64,000 bases of DNA from an uncultured Bacteroidales bacterium (GTDB taxonomy: Bacteria; Bacteroidota; Bacteroidia; Bacteroidales; F082), in assembly GCA_947303395.1 (NCBI GenBank), contig CAMYYD010000012.1, positions 1-64,000 on the forward strand, read 5' to 3'. The stretch's first letter is position 1. Every line of letters starts with the position of its first letter. Of the stretch, positions 31,184 through 40,082 are shown piece after piece. The notes under the pieces are model-generated. The model was not told where the DNA came from, searched no databases, and saw only the letters and a program-made list of their open reading frames with translations. The position numbers were made by a program, and so were the translations under genes.

Positions 31184-32704
31184 ATGCTGACTTTGGAAGA
31201 GATTAAGAAAACGATAGCGGAACTCATTGAAAATCTAGGAGAAAAGGTTTTGGAGACAACAGCGATGCCGAGTTCGGGTTCGTCGAGACGGTATTTTCGG
31301 GTGAAAACAGACAAGCGACATTTGATTGGAGCTTATAATATCAACATCGAGGAAAACGACGCTTTCTTCAGTTTTTCAATGCATTTTCATGAATGCGGAC
31401 TGCCAGTTCCGGAGATTTTGGCGATTTCTTCCGACAAGTATATTTACGTGCAGACTGATTTAGGCGATGACACATTGTTTTCTCACGTTGAAAATTGTCT
31501 GAAAAACGGCAAATTTGACGATGAGACAATAGAATTATACAAAAAATCGCTTGACAAACTCTTTGATTTTCAGACTGTTGGACACAAAGGACTCGATTAT
31601 TCCAAGGCGTTCCCTACCCCTGCATTCGATGAGATGTCGATCATGGAGGATTTGAATTATTTCAAATACTGTTTTTTGAAGGAGCAGGAAGAAATTTCGT
31701 TCAACGAGACACGCTTAGACACTGATTTTCAGCGACTTGCGAAATACATTTTGGAGGCTCCATCCGATTTCTTCATGTATCGTGATTTTCAGTCAAGGAA
31801 CATCATGATTGTCGATAATGAGCCTTATTTCATTGATTATCAAGGAGGAAGAAAAGGACCTCTGCAGTATGATGTGGTGTCGCTGCTGTATCAGGTGAAA
31901 GCAAGGATACCAGAGGAGATTAGAACACAACTGATTGAGTACTACAAACAAAGGATTTCTCGACTCCCTTCGGTCGCTCGAAATGACATCGGGAGTCTGT
32001 CATTTCGACCGGAGCGCAGCGTAGTGGAGAAATCCTCTTTAGTAGAATCATTCGATAAGTATTTCCCAGCGTTTGTTTTATTGCGTCTCCTTCAAGTTCT
32101 CGGTGCTTACGGCTTTAGAGGATTGATACAGAAGAAGTTACATTTCATGCAAAGCATTCCGTATGCGATAAAGGAGTTGATGAAAGTGAATAAAAAATGG
32201 GAATTGCCGTTCGAACTGCCGGAATTACAGTCGGTTATCAAGCAGATGAACATCGTGTTGCCGAAATACGAAAGCGTTGAACCTGAACGACTTACGATAA
32301 CCGTCAACAGTTTCTCTTACAAAAACGGAGGCGTTCCTTACGACAAAAGCGGCAATGGCGGCGGTTATGTTTTCGATTGCAGAGCATTGCCAAATCCGGG
32401 ACGTTATGCTGAATTCAAGAAAAGCACTGGCGAAGATCGAGATGTGATTGAGTTTATGGACGACAAGCCTGATACTCATTACTTCTTGCAGAATGTTCAA
32501 ATGCTTGTGTTTCAATCGATTGACAACTACCTTGAACGCGGTTTCAAGAACCTGCAAATCAATTTTGGATGCACTGGCGGTCAGCACAGGTCGGTGTTTT
32601 TTGCGCAAACAATCGGCCGGATGATTCATGAAAACTACCCAATGGTTAACGTAGAAATCAACCATTTGGCACAACATATCTCTCACGTTTATGAAGCAAA
32701 ATAG
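31184..32704 (+). CDS. AmgK-like sugar kinase fused to RapZ C-terminal domain
   Basis: A 506-aa two-domain protein. The N-terminal ~340 residues are an aminoglycoside-phosphotransferase-fold kinase like AmgK (anomeric MurNAc/GlcNAc kinase): MPSSGSSRRYFRV, YVQTDLGDDTLF, catalytic FMYRDFQSRNIM and metal-binding YFIDYQGGRKGP. The C-terminal ~130 residues match the RapZ C-terminal domain: ITVNSFSYKNGG, VFDCRALPNPGRY, INFGCTGGQHRSVFFAQ. The next gene is murU-like and overlaps it by 14 bp, so a cell-wall sugar recycling role is likely. An 83-bp palindromic element inserted in frame (31953-32035) adds about 28 residues between kinase lobes. Confidence 0.85.
   Translation: MLTLEEIKKTIAELIENLGEKVLETTAMPSSGSSRRYFRVKTDKRHLIGAYNINIEENDAFFSFSMHFHECGLPVPEILAISSDKYIYVQTDLGDDTLFSHVENCLKNGKFDDETIELYKKSLDKLFDFQTVGHKGLDYSKAFPTPAFDEMSIMEDLNYFKYCFLKEQEEISFNETRLDTDFQRLAKYILEAPSDFFMYRDFQSRNIMIVDNEPYFIDYQGGRKGPLQYDVVSLLYQVKARIPEEIRTQLIEYYKQRISRLPSVARNDIGSLSFRPERSVVEKSSLVESFDKYFPAFVLLRLLQVLGAYGFRGLIQKKLHFMQSIPYAIKELMKVNKKWELPFELPELQSVIKQMNIVLPKYESVEPERLTITVNSFSYKNGGVPYDKSGNGGGYVFDCRALPNPGRYAEFKKSTGEDRDVIEFMDDKPDTHYFLQNVQMLVFQSIDNYLERGFKNLQINFGCTGGQHRSVFFAQTIGRMIHENYPMVNVEINHLAQHISHVYEAK
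31953..32035. repeat. 83-bp palindromic element inside the amgK-rapZ gene
   Basis: Arms GGATTTCTCGACTCC...TCGAAATGACA and TGTCATTTCGA...GTGGAGAAATCC are imperfect inverted repeats around a 9-bp centre. One arm also occurs alone at 22706-22742. It is read through in frame as RISRLPSVARNDIG and SLSFRPERSVVEKSS. Confidence 0.85.
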
Positions 32705-33425
32705 AAGAACGGCATTTATCCTCGCAGCAGGTCTCGGAACCCGCTTAAAAGAGCTGACATCTAATGCCCCAAAGGCTTTAGTATCAATAAATAATATGCC
32801 TTTACTTGAAGTGTTACTTAAAGATTTGATAAAACAGGATTTCAACCATATTGTTATAAATATTCATCACTTTGGGGAACAAATTATTGAGTATTTAAAA
32901 GGTAGAAATGACGTCAAAATAGAGATTTCCGACGAGCGACCTCTTCTCATGGACACTGGCGGCGCCATTCTGCAGGCTCTGCCCTATTTCGAGCAAAGCG
33001 AAGCGGTGCTGGTTCACAACGTGGATGTGCTCACAAACGTTGATTTGAAAGGCTTTTACGACGATTTCTGCAAAAGCGATGATGCTGCATGGCTACTCAC
33101 TCAGGAGCGCAACAGCAAGCGCAAGTTAGTATTTGATAATCAAGACAATTTCCTCGGTCGTTTTAACAATGAAACCAAAGATTATGATGGCATCGGCACA
33201 TTGCCAAACGATTGTAAGTTATTGTCTTTCAGCGGAATACACATTTTTAAACCAGAATATTTCAAAAGTTTTGAAGTAAAACCTTGTTATATATTCAAAT
33301 TATATCAGCAAATAGCTGAAAATCATAAAGTTACATCAAAACTTATACATCCTGACTATTGGTTCGATTTGGGTACGCAGGAACAACTGAAAAACGCGGA
33401 GTTATGGCTTTCATCAAGAAGATAA
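32691..33425 (+). CDS. murU: MurU-like nucleotidyltransferase
   Basis: A 244-aa sugar-1-phosphate nucleotidyltransferase, probably the UDP-MurNAc-forming enzyme that works after AmgK in peptidoglycan recycling. It has the nucleotide-binding LAAGLGTRLKELTSNAPKAL at the N-terminus, HNVDVLTNVDLKGF (metal-binding Asp), FSGIHIFKPEYF and the ending DYWFDLGTQEQLKNAE. The start overlaps the kinase gene by 14 bp and the end overlaps the next gene by 22 bp. Other sugar-nucleotide substrates cannot be excluded from sequence. Confidence 0.8.
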   Translation: MKQNRRTAFILAAGLGTRLKELTSNAPKALVSINNMPLLEVLLKDLIKQDFNHIVINIHHFGEQIIEYLKGRNDVKIEISDERPLLMDTGGAILQALPYFEQSEAVLVHNVDVLTNVDLKGFYDDFCKSDDAAWLLTQERNSKRKLVFDNQDNFLGRFNNETKDYDGIGTLPNDCKLLSFSGIHIFKPEYFKSFEVKPCYIFKLYQQIAENHKVTSKLIHPDYWFDLGTQEQLKNAELWLSSRR

Positions 33426-36130
33426 GTGATTATATTACAAGTCATTACGATTTGACAAAGGAGAACATCACCATTGTTTTCCCGAACAAACGTGCCGCTT
33501 TGCAGTTGAGAACAGAGCTCGCAAAGACCATAAAAACCAACTTTTGGGTGCCACAAATCCTGTCAATCCAGCAAGCAATGGAAGAATGGAGCGGATTGCA
33601 ACTCATTGATAATATTGAAGTTATATTCGAGATTATCAAGATGAACCAGGAGTTCTTTCCATACGCCGCACAGATGGCTAAGGATTTTGACGAGATTGAT
33701 CAGTATGGCGTGAATGCCGAAAAGCTTTTTGCACATCTGAAAGATGCCAAAGAGATTGAAGAATGGAATCTTAGCCTCGAAAACGGCGTGGAATCGAATT
33801 ATTTGAAGTTTTTCGGTTCACTCATCACCTATTATAACAGTCTTCGCGACACGCTTCAGAAGAGCGGACAGGGTTATTACGGCATGATAACCAAGAAGAT
33901 AGCTACATTTGACGATGCCACTTTGCAGAAATGCACTCAAGGTCGCAGAATTGTCTTCGCAGGTTTCAATGCATTGACAAGAACCGAAGAGAACATCATC
34001 GTGCGCATGGTTGAAAGCGGTAACGCAGTGATGCTCTGGGACTTAGACAAATATTATTACGAAGACGAAAAGCAGGAAGCCGGACATTTTGCAAGGAAAT
34101 TCTTCCAAAAACATCCGAATTTTGAAAAAAACTTCATCGGCGATGGTTTCGCACAAGAAAAAAACATCAAAGTTGTAAGCGTTTCGGGTAATGCGGTGCA
34201 AACCAATGCGTTACAATTACTTTTAAAGAAGGATAAGAAAACAGTAGTTGTTTTGGCGGATGAGTCGCTGCTGATACCGGTTTTGAACTCGATTCCTGAA
34301 AGTTGCGGCAACATTCAGGTCACGATGGGCTATCCTTATGACAAAACAACGGTCTATCACTTTGTTGATCAATTGTTTAGATATCAGCAAACATTATCAG
34401 GCGACGATAATAAGATATATCTTTGGACGTTCATCCGTTTTTGCAATTCCGACTTTATCAAATTGATTTTCAATGGATTGGAATATGACACGCTGAATTC
34501 TTGGCTGATGAAGAAAGCCGCGGATTCGGTCTACTATCTCAAAAAATCGGATTTGAAAGATTTTGAGGAATTTGAGCATCTTTACAAATTCCTTGACATC
34601 GTGACAACAAAGTGGACTGATGCGAAAGAAAGTGTTGATTCATTAAAGGATATATTTGTCCTTTCCGTAGCAAAACTTGACAAAGACAACAATTTCACCA
34701 AGAATCAGATCAGTGTGGCGGGCAGGATAATCAACAGAATTGAATTGCTGCTGAGCAAATATTCCGATTACATCAAAATCATTGATTTACAGATGCTTTA
34801 CGCTCAAGTTGCAAGTCAGATGTCGATAAATTTACAGGGCGACAAAGAAGGTTTGCAAATCATGGGACTGCTCGAGACTCGTAACCTCGACTTCGATGTG
34901 ATTCATTTTTTGAGCGTCAACGAAGGTGTTTTGCCTCAAAACAAAACTCATAACAGTTTGATTCCGTTTGACTTACGAAAATCTTACGGTTTGCCGACAT
35001 ACGACCAACAGCAGGCGGTTTACGCATATCACTTCTATCGTTTGTTACAAAACGCGAAGGAAATCAACCTTTATTACAACAACATTGCGGATTTGTCAGG
35101 CATGGGCGAACCCAGTCGATTCATCAGGCAGATGGAGTATGAATATGCAAAGGATAATGACAAGGTAAAACTTGAGCATTTGCAGTATAAATCGCCGTCA
35201 ATCAATGAGAAACAAAGTAAAATTGAGATTGCGAAAACCGACGAGATGCTTGAAAAGATACATAGCCTCTCGCCCAGTTCGATAGGAATTTATATCAGAT
35301 GTCCGTTGCAATTTTACTGGAGAAGAATTGAGAATATTGAGGACAAATCGCTGGACGAAGAGATCCAGATGAACGTTATCGGCAATATTGTCCACAAAAC
35401 TCTTGATTATTTCTACAAAAAATTTGGCAAAAACGAGATCATTTCGCTTGAATTATTTGATGATTTTTACAAAAAGTACTTTGACGAATGCTATCATAAT
35501 TCATTGATTGACAATGGTTTTGAGCATGGTTTACCAGAGACAGGATTCAACTATCTGAACAAGACCGTCATCGACAGCATGCTTGAAAACTTTATCAAAT
35601 ATGAGAGAAAGTTTCTAGGAGAAGGCAACAAATTGTCGATTATCAACACCGAAAAAGAGCTTAATTTAGAGATTGATTATCAAGGACATAAGGTAAATTT
35701 ACATGGTTTTGCCGATAGAATTGACAAAGTTGGCGATGAAATCAGGATTATCGACTATAAAACAGGCAAAGTGAACCCTTACGATGTGAAAATCAATGAT
35801 AAAGTTGAAGGAATAACGGGGATGGCTGAGAAAGCGGTGCAATTATTGATGTACAAATATCTGTATCTATCAGAGAACTTAGAGAATTCAGAGATCTCTG
35901 AGCACCAAATAAAGCCGGGCATAATCGGTTTTCAAAAGCTCAGTCACGGAGTTTACAGCTTGGAAATCAACGATGCGCATGAGTTAAGTTCTTCATTTAA
36001 AGAGACTTGCGATAAGTACTTCAACGAGTTTTTAGCTGAATTTTTCAATAAAGACATACCATTTACACAGACTAAAGAAACGAGAAACTGCAGTTTCTGC
36101 GATTTCAGGAGCATCTGCAAACGTGGTTAA
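33404..36130 (+). CDS. AddB-like PD-(D/E)XK nuclease
   Basis: A 908-aa protein resembling AddB/RecB-family exonucleases in double-strand break repair. The N-terminal part is helicase-like without a complete Walker A (TIVFPNKRAALQLRTEL), the middle has LETRNLDFDVIHFLSVNEGV (a helicase-like motif), and the C-terminal nuclease has SPSSIGIYIRCPLQFYWRR, FADRIDKVGDEIRIIDYKTG (catalytic D-(x)n-DYK) and NCSFCDFRSIC. Cys in the RCP segment plus CxxC-x5-C would suit the iron-sulfur staple of AddB. The start ATG at 33404 is preferred over an upstream GTG inside murU. Its usual partner AddA is not in the window. Confidence 0.85.
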   Translation: MAFIKKISDYITSHYDLTKENITIVFPNKRAALQLRTELAKTIKTNFWVPQILSIQQAMEEWSGLQLIDNIEVIFEIIKMNQEFFPYAAQMAKDFDEIDQYGVNAEKLFAHLKDAKEIEEWNLSLENGVESNYLKFFGSLITYYNSLRDTLQKSGQGYYGMITKKIATFDDATLQKCTQGRRIVFAGFNALTRTEENIIVRMVESGNAVMLWDLDKYYYEDEKQEAGHFARKFFQKHPNFEKNFIGDGFAQEKNIKVVSVSGNAVQTNALQLLLKKDKKTVVVLADESLLIPVLNSIPESCGNIQVTMGYPYDKTTVYHFVDQLFRYQQTLSGDDNKIYLWTFIRFCNSDFIKLIFNGLEYDTLNSWLMKKAADSVYYLKKSDLKDFEEFEHLYKFLDIVTTKWTDAKESVDSLKDIFVLSVAKLDKDNNFTKNQISVAGRIINRIELLLSKYSDYIKIIDLQMLYAQVASQMSINLQGDKEGLQIMGLLETRNLDFDVIHFLSVNEGVLPQNKTHNSLIPFDLRKSYGLPTYDQQQAVYAYHFYRLLQNAKEINLYYNNIADLSGMGEPSRFIRQMEYEYAKDNDKVKLEHLQYKSPSINEKQSKIEIAKTDEMLEKIHSLSPSSIGIYIRCPLQFYWRRIENIEDKSLDEEIQMNVIGNIVHKTLDYFYKKFGKNEIISLELFDDFYKKYFDECYHNSLIDNGFEHGLPETGFNYLNKTVIDSMLENFIKYERKFLGEGNKLSIINTEKELNLEIDYQGHKVNLHGFADRIDKVGDEIRIIDYKTGKVNPYDVKINDKVEGITGMAEKAVQLLMYKYLYLSENLENSEISEHQIKPGIIGFQKLSHGVYSLEINDAHELSSSFKETCDKYFNEFLAEFFNKDIPFTQTKETRNCSFCDFRSICKRG

Positions 36131-37180
36131 TCATTTGAATATCAAGTCGATATACACTGGAAGGTGATCAGCGTAGCCACCGGAATATTTTGGTCCGACA
36201 TAAGTTCTGAACAGTTTCACGCCACCAAACGATTCGTCTTTCTCAAAAAGGAAGTCGGCATGAAAAATCTGGGCGCTTTTATCCTTGTATTTCAAACCTT
36301 TATTGTTGGAAATCAAATGATTACTTACAATAATTTGGTCGAAGATTTGCCAGGAATATTCATGTTTTAAGGTGCCGAAGAAGCCAAGATTTTTGTTATC
36401 ATAAAATAGATTAACGAGACATTTGAGATGATTTAGTTTTTTAGCGCCAAGAACTTCATTGATGCTTGGGTCTTCGGGGGTGTCGTTAAAATCACCCATG
36501 ATGATGATTTTGGGAGTTGAATGAGGCAAATTAAACAACGAATCGACTTTGTGTTTCAAAGTGTTAGCAGCGAGAGCACGAAGTTTGACTGTTTCACGTT
36601 CGCCACCGTAACGCGATGGCCAGTGATTGACGAAAACATGCAAAGTATCCTCTCGCCTGTCGTAAAACTTGGCATAGAGGATATCGCGGGTCTTATAATT
36701 CGGATTTTTATGATTTCTGACCTTAATCGGCTCAGTATAAATAAGTTGCAGTTTATCGATACAATAAACCATAGCCACGTCGATGCCACGTTTATCGTCG
36801 CCTTCATAATGAATTATACGATAATTGTGCGATTTTAGCGGCGTTTGATTGAAAAGTGAATGCAAGACATAGTCGTTTTCGACCTCTGAGATGCCCAGAA
36901 TCGCCAATGGCTTGTTTTCAGAAATTGCAAGAATCGCTTTATAAAGATTGTTTCGTTTCTTGTAAAATCGCGATTTCGTCCAATGTTGACTGCCATTTTC
37001 AGTGAATTCGTTGTAAACACGGGTGGAATCGACGAAAGGGTCGAAAAAATTTTCGAAGTTCCAGAATGCGACACGAAATGGCTCGTCGTCTTGAGCGAGA
37101 GCATTAAAAGAGCTAACTATTTGTAATTCAATGAACAACAAAAATAACAACGGAATTTTTATTAGAGATATCGGTCTCAT
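36131..37180 (-). CDS. Secreted endonuclease/exonuclease/phosphatase-fold protein
   Basis: A 349-aa EEP-superfamily protein with a signal peptide (hydrophobic residues ~7-29, ending NALAQ). Motifs: RVAFWNFENFFDP, LGISEVEN (metal-binding Glu), GIDVAMVY, VNHWPSRYGG and the strand IIIMGDFNDTPED (Asp/Asn), and near the end GGYADHLPVYI (catalytic His). It may cleave extracellular DNA or a phosphoester; the exact substrate is not visible. The stop abuts that of the AddB-like gene. Confidence 0.9.
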   Translation of the reverse strand: MRPISLIKIPLLFLLFIELQIVSSFNALAQDDEPFRVAFWNFENFFDPFVDSTRVYNEFTENGSQHWTKSRFYKKRNNLYKAILAISENKPLAILGISEVENDYVLHSLFNQTPLKSHNYRIIHYEGDDKRGIDVAMVYCIDKLQLIYTEPIKVRNHKNPNYKTRDILYAKFYDRREDTLHVFVNHWPSRYGGERETVKLRALAANTLKHKVDSLFNLPHSTPKIIIMGDFNDTPEDPSINEVLGAKKLNHLKCLVNLFYDNKNLGFFGTLKHEYSWQIFDQIIVSNHLISNNKGLKYKDKSAQIFHADFLFEKDESFGGVKLFRTYVGPKYSGGYADHLPVYIDLIFK

Positions 37181-37201
37181 ATTTTTAAGTTTTTAGACAA
37201 G

Positions 37202-37209
37202 CAAAGATA
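37202..37209 (-). promoter_or_regulatory. -7 box before the EEP gene
   Basis: CAAAGATA on the plus strand reads TATCTTTG on the minus strand, 21 bp before the ATG at 37180. Confidence 0.5.
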
Positions 37210-37243
37210 CAAAGAATTTTTAGAATGATTAAATATTTTTTAA

Positions 37244-37251
37244 TAATTTTG
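37244..37251 (+). promoter_or_regulatory. -7 box before the thioredoxin-like gene
   Basis: TAATTTTG, 33 bp before the ATG at 37285; likely drives the thioredoxin-like gene and mnmE. Confidence 0.5.
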
Positions 37252-37284
37252 CAGAAGAATAATTAATAGGTCTGATAAGGCGTA

Positions 37285-38499
37285 ATGACAAATATGATAA
37301 ATAGGATTATTAAATTTTGGACACTGTTATTTTTGATGATTCCGTTTTGGGGAATTTCGCAGGTTGATATTAAGATTTCGTTTGATAATCAACAGGATAG
37401 CGTGTTTTATTTTTGCAAATACAGAGGATCGAAAACCATTGTCATTGACACTTTAAAGACGGTTGAAAACCAAATCAAATACAAAAATAAAACCAAGTTG
37501 CCTGAAGGAATTTATCTTCTGACAAATGACAAAAACTTTCCATTGATTGAGGTGTTAGTTAGTAAAAAACAAAAATTTTCATTGACAATCAATGATTTGG
37601 AAGATTTGAATTCCGTTAAAGTGAAAGGTCGCGCCAAAGAAACCGAGCTTTATTACAAACTCATGGCGAAAGTTCGGGAAACTGATGCAAATATTAAGGT
37701 ATTGGAGAGTGAAAACGAATATAATCCGGACAATTTACGTAAAATCGACTCATTGAAAAAAGATCTGGATAGTTTTGGAAACTCATTGAAAATCAAAAAG
37801 AAAGACTCCTTTATCAATTTGGTTATCAATTCTATGAAACGTCATGGAATGCATGATTACTGGGAGGATTTCCCGCTAGACGATGCAAGAATTTTGACTT
37901 ATCCATTGATTGACAATAAGTTGGAGACATATTTCGACAATCTTTACAATGATGCGGTAACGATTAATGCGGAAATCGACAAACTCATAGCAAAGACTGG
38001 CGATTGCGTGGAAGTCCGCGATTATCTGATTTGGTATTTTTACAGAAAATACTATTCGCCGAAATACATGAATCTTGACGATGTTTACATCCATTTGGTT
38101 GACGAGTATTTCTTGAAGGTGGAGATGGAAAATGTGTCGGAAAGCGTGATAAATCTGATGGCCGACCGAGCAAACTACCTTGAAAACCTGAAAATCGGGG
38201 CGAAACTGCCGGAGATTGGTAATTTGTATTCCATTAACGCATCGTATATTACGGTGATTTTTTACGATAAGACATGTCATAAATGCGCTCAGGAAGGCAG
38301 AATTTTGGAAGAGATTCGTTCTCGTCATCCTGAAATGGTGATTTTCCCGGTGGAAGTCAACTCGACCGATATAAAAAATCTGTTGGCTAAGTACGACATT
38401 CAGACCACGCCAATGATTTATGTCCTTGACAGCAAGAAACAAATCATCGCAAAACGTCTCAGTGCGAAACAAGTTGAACTAGTTTTAAACATGGATTAA
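37285..38499 (+). CDS. Thioredoxin-like periplasmic protein (DUF4369/DUF5106 type)
   Basis: A 404-aa exported protein of a Bacteroidota family. Residues ~8-25 form a signal peptide (ending WGISQ); ~25-115 is a beta-rich domain like DUF4369; ~120-300 is helical like DUF5106; the C-terminal ~110 residues are a thioredoxin fold with KTCHKCAQEG (CxxC) and TTPMIYVLD (cis-Pro loop). It probably handles disulfides or redox stress in the periplasm. The stop is one base before the mnmE start, so the genes are co-transcribed though their roles are unrelated. Confidence 0.8.
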   Translation: MTNMINRIIKFWTLLFLMIPFWGISQVDIKISFDNQQDSVFYFCKYRGSKTIVIDTLKTVENQIKYKNKTKLPEGIYLLTNDKNFPLIEVLVSKKQKFSLTINDLEDLNSVKVKGRAKETELYYKLMAKVRETDANIKVLESENEYNPDNLRKIDSLKKDLDSFGNSLKIKKKDSFINLVINSMKRHGMHDYWEDFPLDDARILTYPLIDNKLETYFDNLYNDAVTINAEIDKLIAKTGDCVEVRDYLIWYFYRKYYSPKYMNLDDVYIHLVDEYFLKVEMENVSESVINLMADRANYLENLKIGAKLPEIGNLYSINASYITVIFYDKTCHKCAQEGRILEEIRSRHPEMVIFPVEVNSTDIKNLLAKYDIQTTPMIYVLDSKKQIIAKRLSAKQVELVLNMD

Positions 38500-38500
38500 A

Positions 38501-40018
38501 ATGAGCAAGTACGACACAATTTGCGCCGTTGCAACGGCTTCAGGAACAGGAGCAATCGCAGTGATTAGGCTTTCGGGTGCCGACAGCCATCAGATTGCGC
38601 GTTACATTTTCAGAAGAAACGGCAAGACATTGGAAGACAATGAAATAGAACCATATAAAGCATATTACGGCGAGATTTTCGACCCGATAAAAGACGATAA
38701 GCCGATGGTTGACGATGCGCTGGTGACGTTTTTTAAGTCGCCCCACTCCTACACCGGTGAAGATTCCGTTGAGATAAGCTGTCACGGTTCGGAATTCGTG
38801 CAAAAGAAGATTCTGGAGCTTCTGGTCGTGCGCGGTTGCCGTCTAGCGGAGCCAGGCGAATTCTCAAAGCGCGCTTTCATCAACGGGAAACTGGATTTGG
38901 CGCAGGCAGAAGCTGTTGCAGATTTGATTTCGTCGCAAAACGAGGCGGAACACCGAATTGCCGTGAACCAGCTGAAAGGCGGCTTCTCAAACGAGTTGCG
39001 TGATTTGAGAACGAGATTAGTCGATCTGACCTCGTTGTTAGAGCTGGAGCTCGACTTCTCGGAGGAAGATGTGGAGTTTGCCGACAGAAAGAAACTTTAC
39101 GATTTGCTCGACACCGCTTTGAAACATATCAGCAAGCTAACCGATTCATTCAGAATGGGTAACGCGATAAAAAACGGCATTCCTGTTGCTATCGTCGGTG
39201 AGACAAACACTGGCAAAAGCACGCTTCTGAACGCCATTTTAGGTGAAGAACGCGCCATTGTGAGCGACATTGAAGGAACAACGCGCGACACCATCGAAGA
39301 AACGTTCACCATTGAAGGCACGATGTACCGTTTCATCGACACAGCAGGCATTCGTGAAACATCGGAAACCATTGAAAAGATTGGCATTGAGCGTACTTTC
39401 AAGAAGATTGCTGAAGCCGACATAGTGATAGGAATGCTTGACGGAACCAAACCTATAAAAGGTATAATTAAAGCATGGAAAGACATCGTAAACCATGTTA
39501 ACGTATTGAAACAGAATCTCATAATCATGGTAAACAAGAGCGACATCATGGATGCGGCGAAAATGTTCACCCTAAACGACGATTATTTCGATTATATGAA
39601 GTCGACATACGAAAAAAACATTGAAAAACATGGCGGCTACATGACTGACGAGTATGGCTACAGCATTACAGGAATGGATTTGTACAACATCCAGGGACTG
39701 CTTACATTCTCGTATATGTCGGCAAAGAATCCTGAAGATATTGAGAACTTGAAAAGCAGCATACGCTATCGTTATACGGATATGCCAAATATTGACGGAA
39801 ACACCACTTTGGTGACCAATATCAGGCATTTTGAGGCACTGACTCAAGCAAAAGAGAGCCTCGAGCTGGTGAAAAACGGCATGGACAACAAACTTTCCGC
39901 CGATTTGCTTGCCGAGGATTTGCGTCAGGCACTATATTTCATTGGCAGCATCACCGGCGAAGTCACCAACGGAGAGGTCTTGAATAATATTTTCGGTCGT
40001 TTTTGCATCGGGAAATAA
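38501..40018 (+). CDS. mnmE: tRNA modification GTPase MnmE
   Basis: A 505-aa GTPase that, with MnmG, makes the cmnm5 modification at U34 of tRNA. N-terminal folate-binding domain starts TICAVATASGTGAIAVIRLS; HGSEFVQKKILELL and GEFSKRAFINGKLDLAQAEA follow. The G domain has GETNTGKSTLLN (P-loop), GTTRDTIEE, DTAGIRE and NKSD. The final FGRFCIGK supplies the catalytic Cys. It is ~50 residues longer than usual because of an insert between NKSD and the SAK motif (MDAAKMFTLNDDYFDYMKST to FSYMSAKN). Confidence 0.96.
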   Translation: MSKYDTICAVATASGTGAIAVIRLSGADSHQIARYIFRRNGKTLEDNEIEPYKAYYGEIFDPIKDDKPMVDDALVTFFKSPHSYTGEDSVEISCHGSEFVQKKILELLVVRGCRLAEPGEFSKRAFINGKLDLAQAEAVADLISSQNEAEHRIAVNQLKGGFSNELRDLRTRLVDLTSLLELELDFSEEDVEFADRKKLYDLLDTALKHISKLTDSFRMGNAIKNGIPVAIVGETNTGKSTLLNAILGEERAIVSDIEGTTRDTIEETFTIEGTMYRFIDTAGIRETSETIEKIGIERTFKKIAEADIVIGMLDGTKPIKGIIKAWKDIVNHVNVLKQNLIIMVNKSDIMDAAKMFTLNDDYFDYMKSTYEKNIEKHGGYMTDEYGYSITGMDLYNIQGLLTFSYMSAKNPEDIENLKSSIRYRYTDMPNIDGNTTLVTNIRHFEALTQAKESLELVKNGMDNKLSADLLAEDLRQALYFIGSITGEVTNGEVLNNIFGRFCIGK

Positions 40019-40039
40019 CATAGTATTTGAAAAAATATG

Positions 40040-40047
40040 TATATTTG
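40040..40047 (+). promoter_or_regulatory. -7 box before the AraC-type regulator
   Basis: TATATTTG, 35 bp before the ATG at 40083 and 21 bp after the mnmE stop. Confidence 0.5.
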
Positions 40048-40082
40048 CACCCGATAAACTGTTTTTTCATAAAAGATGGGTG

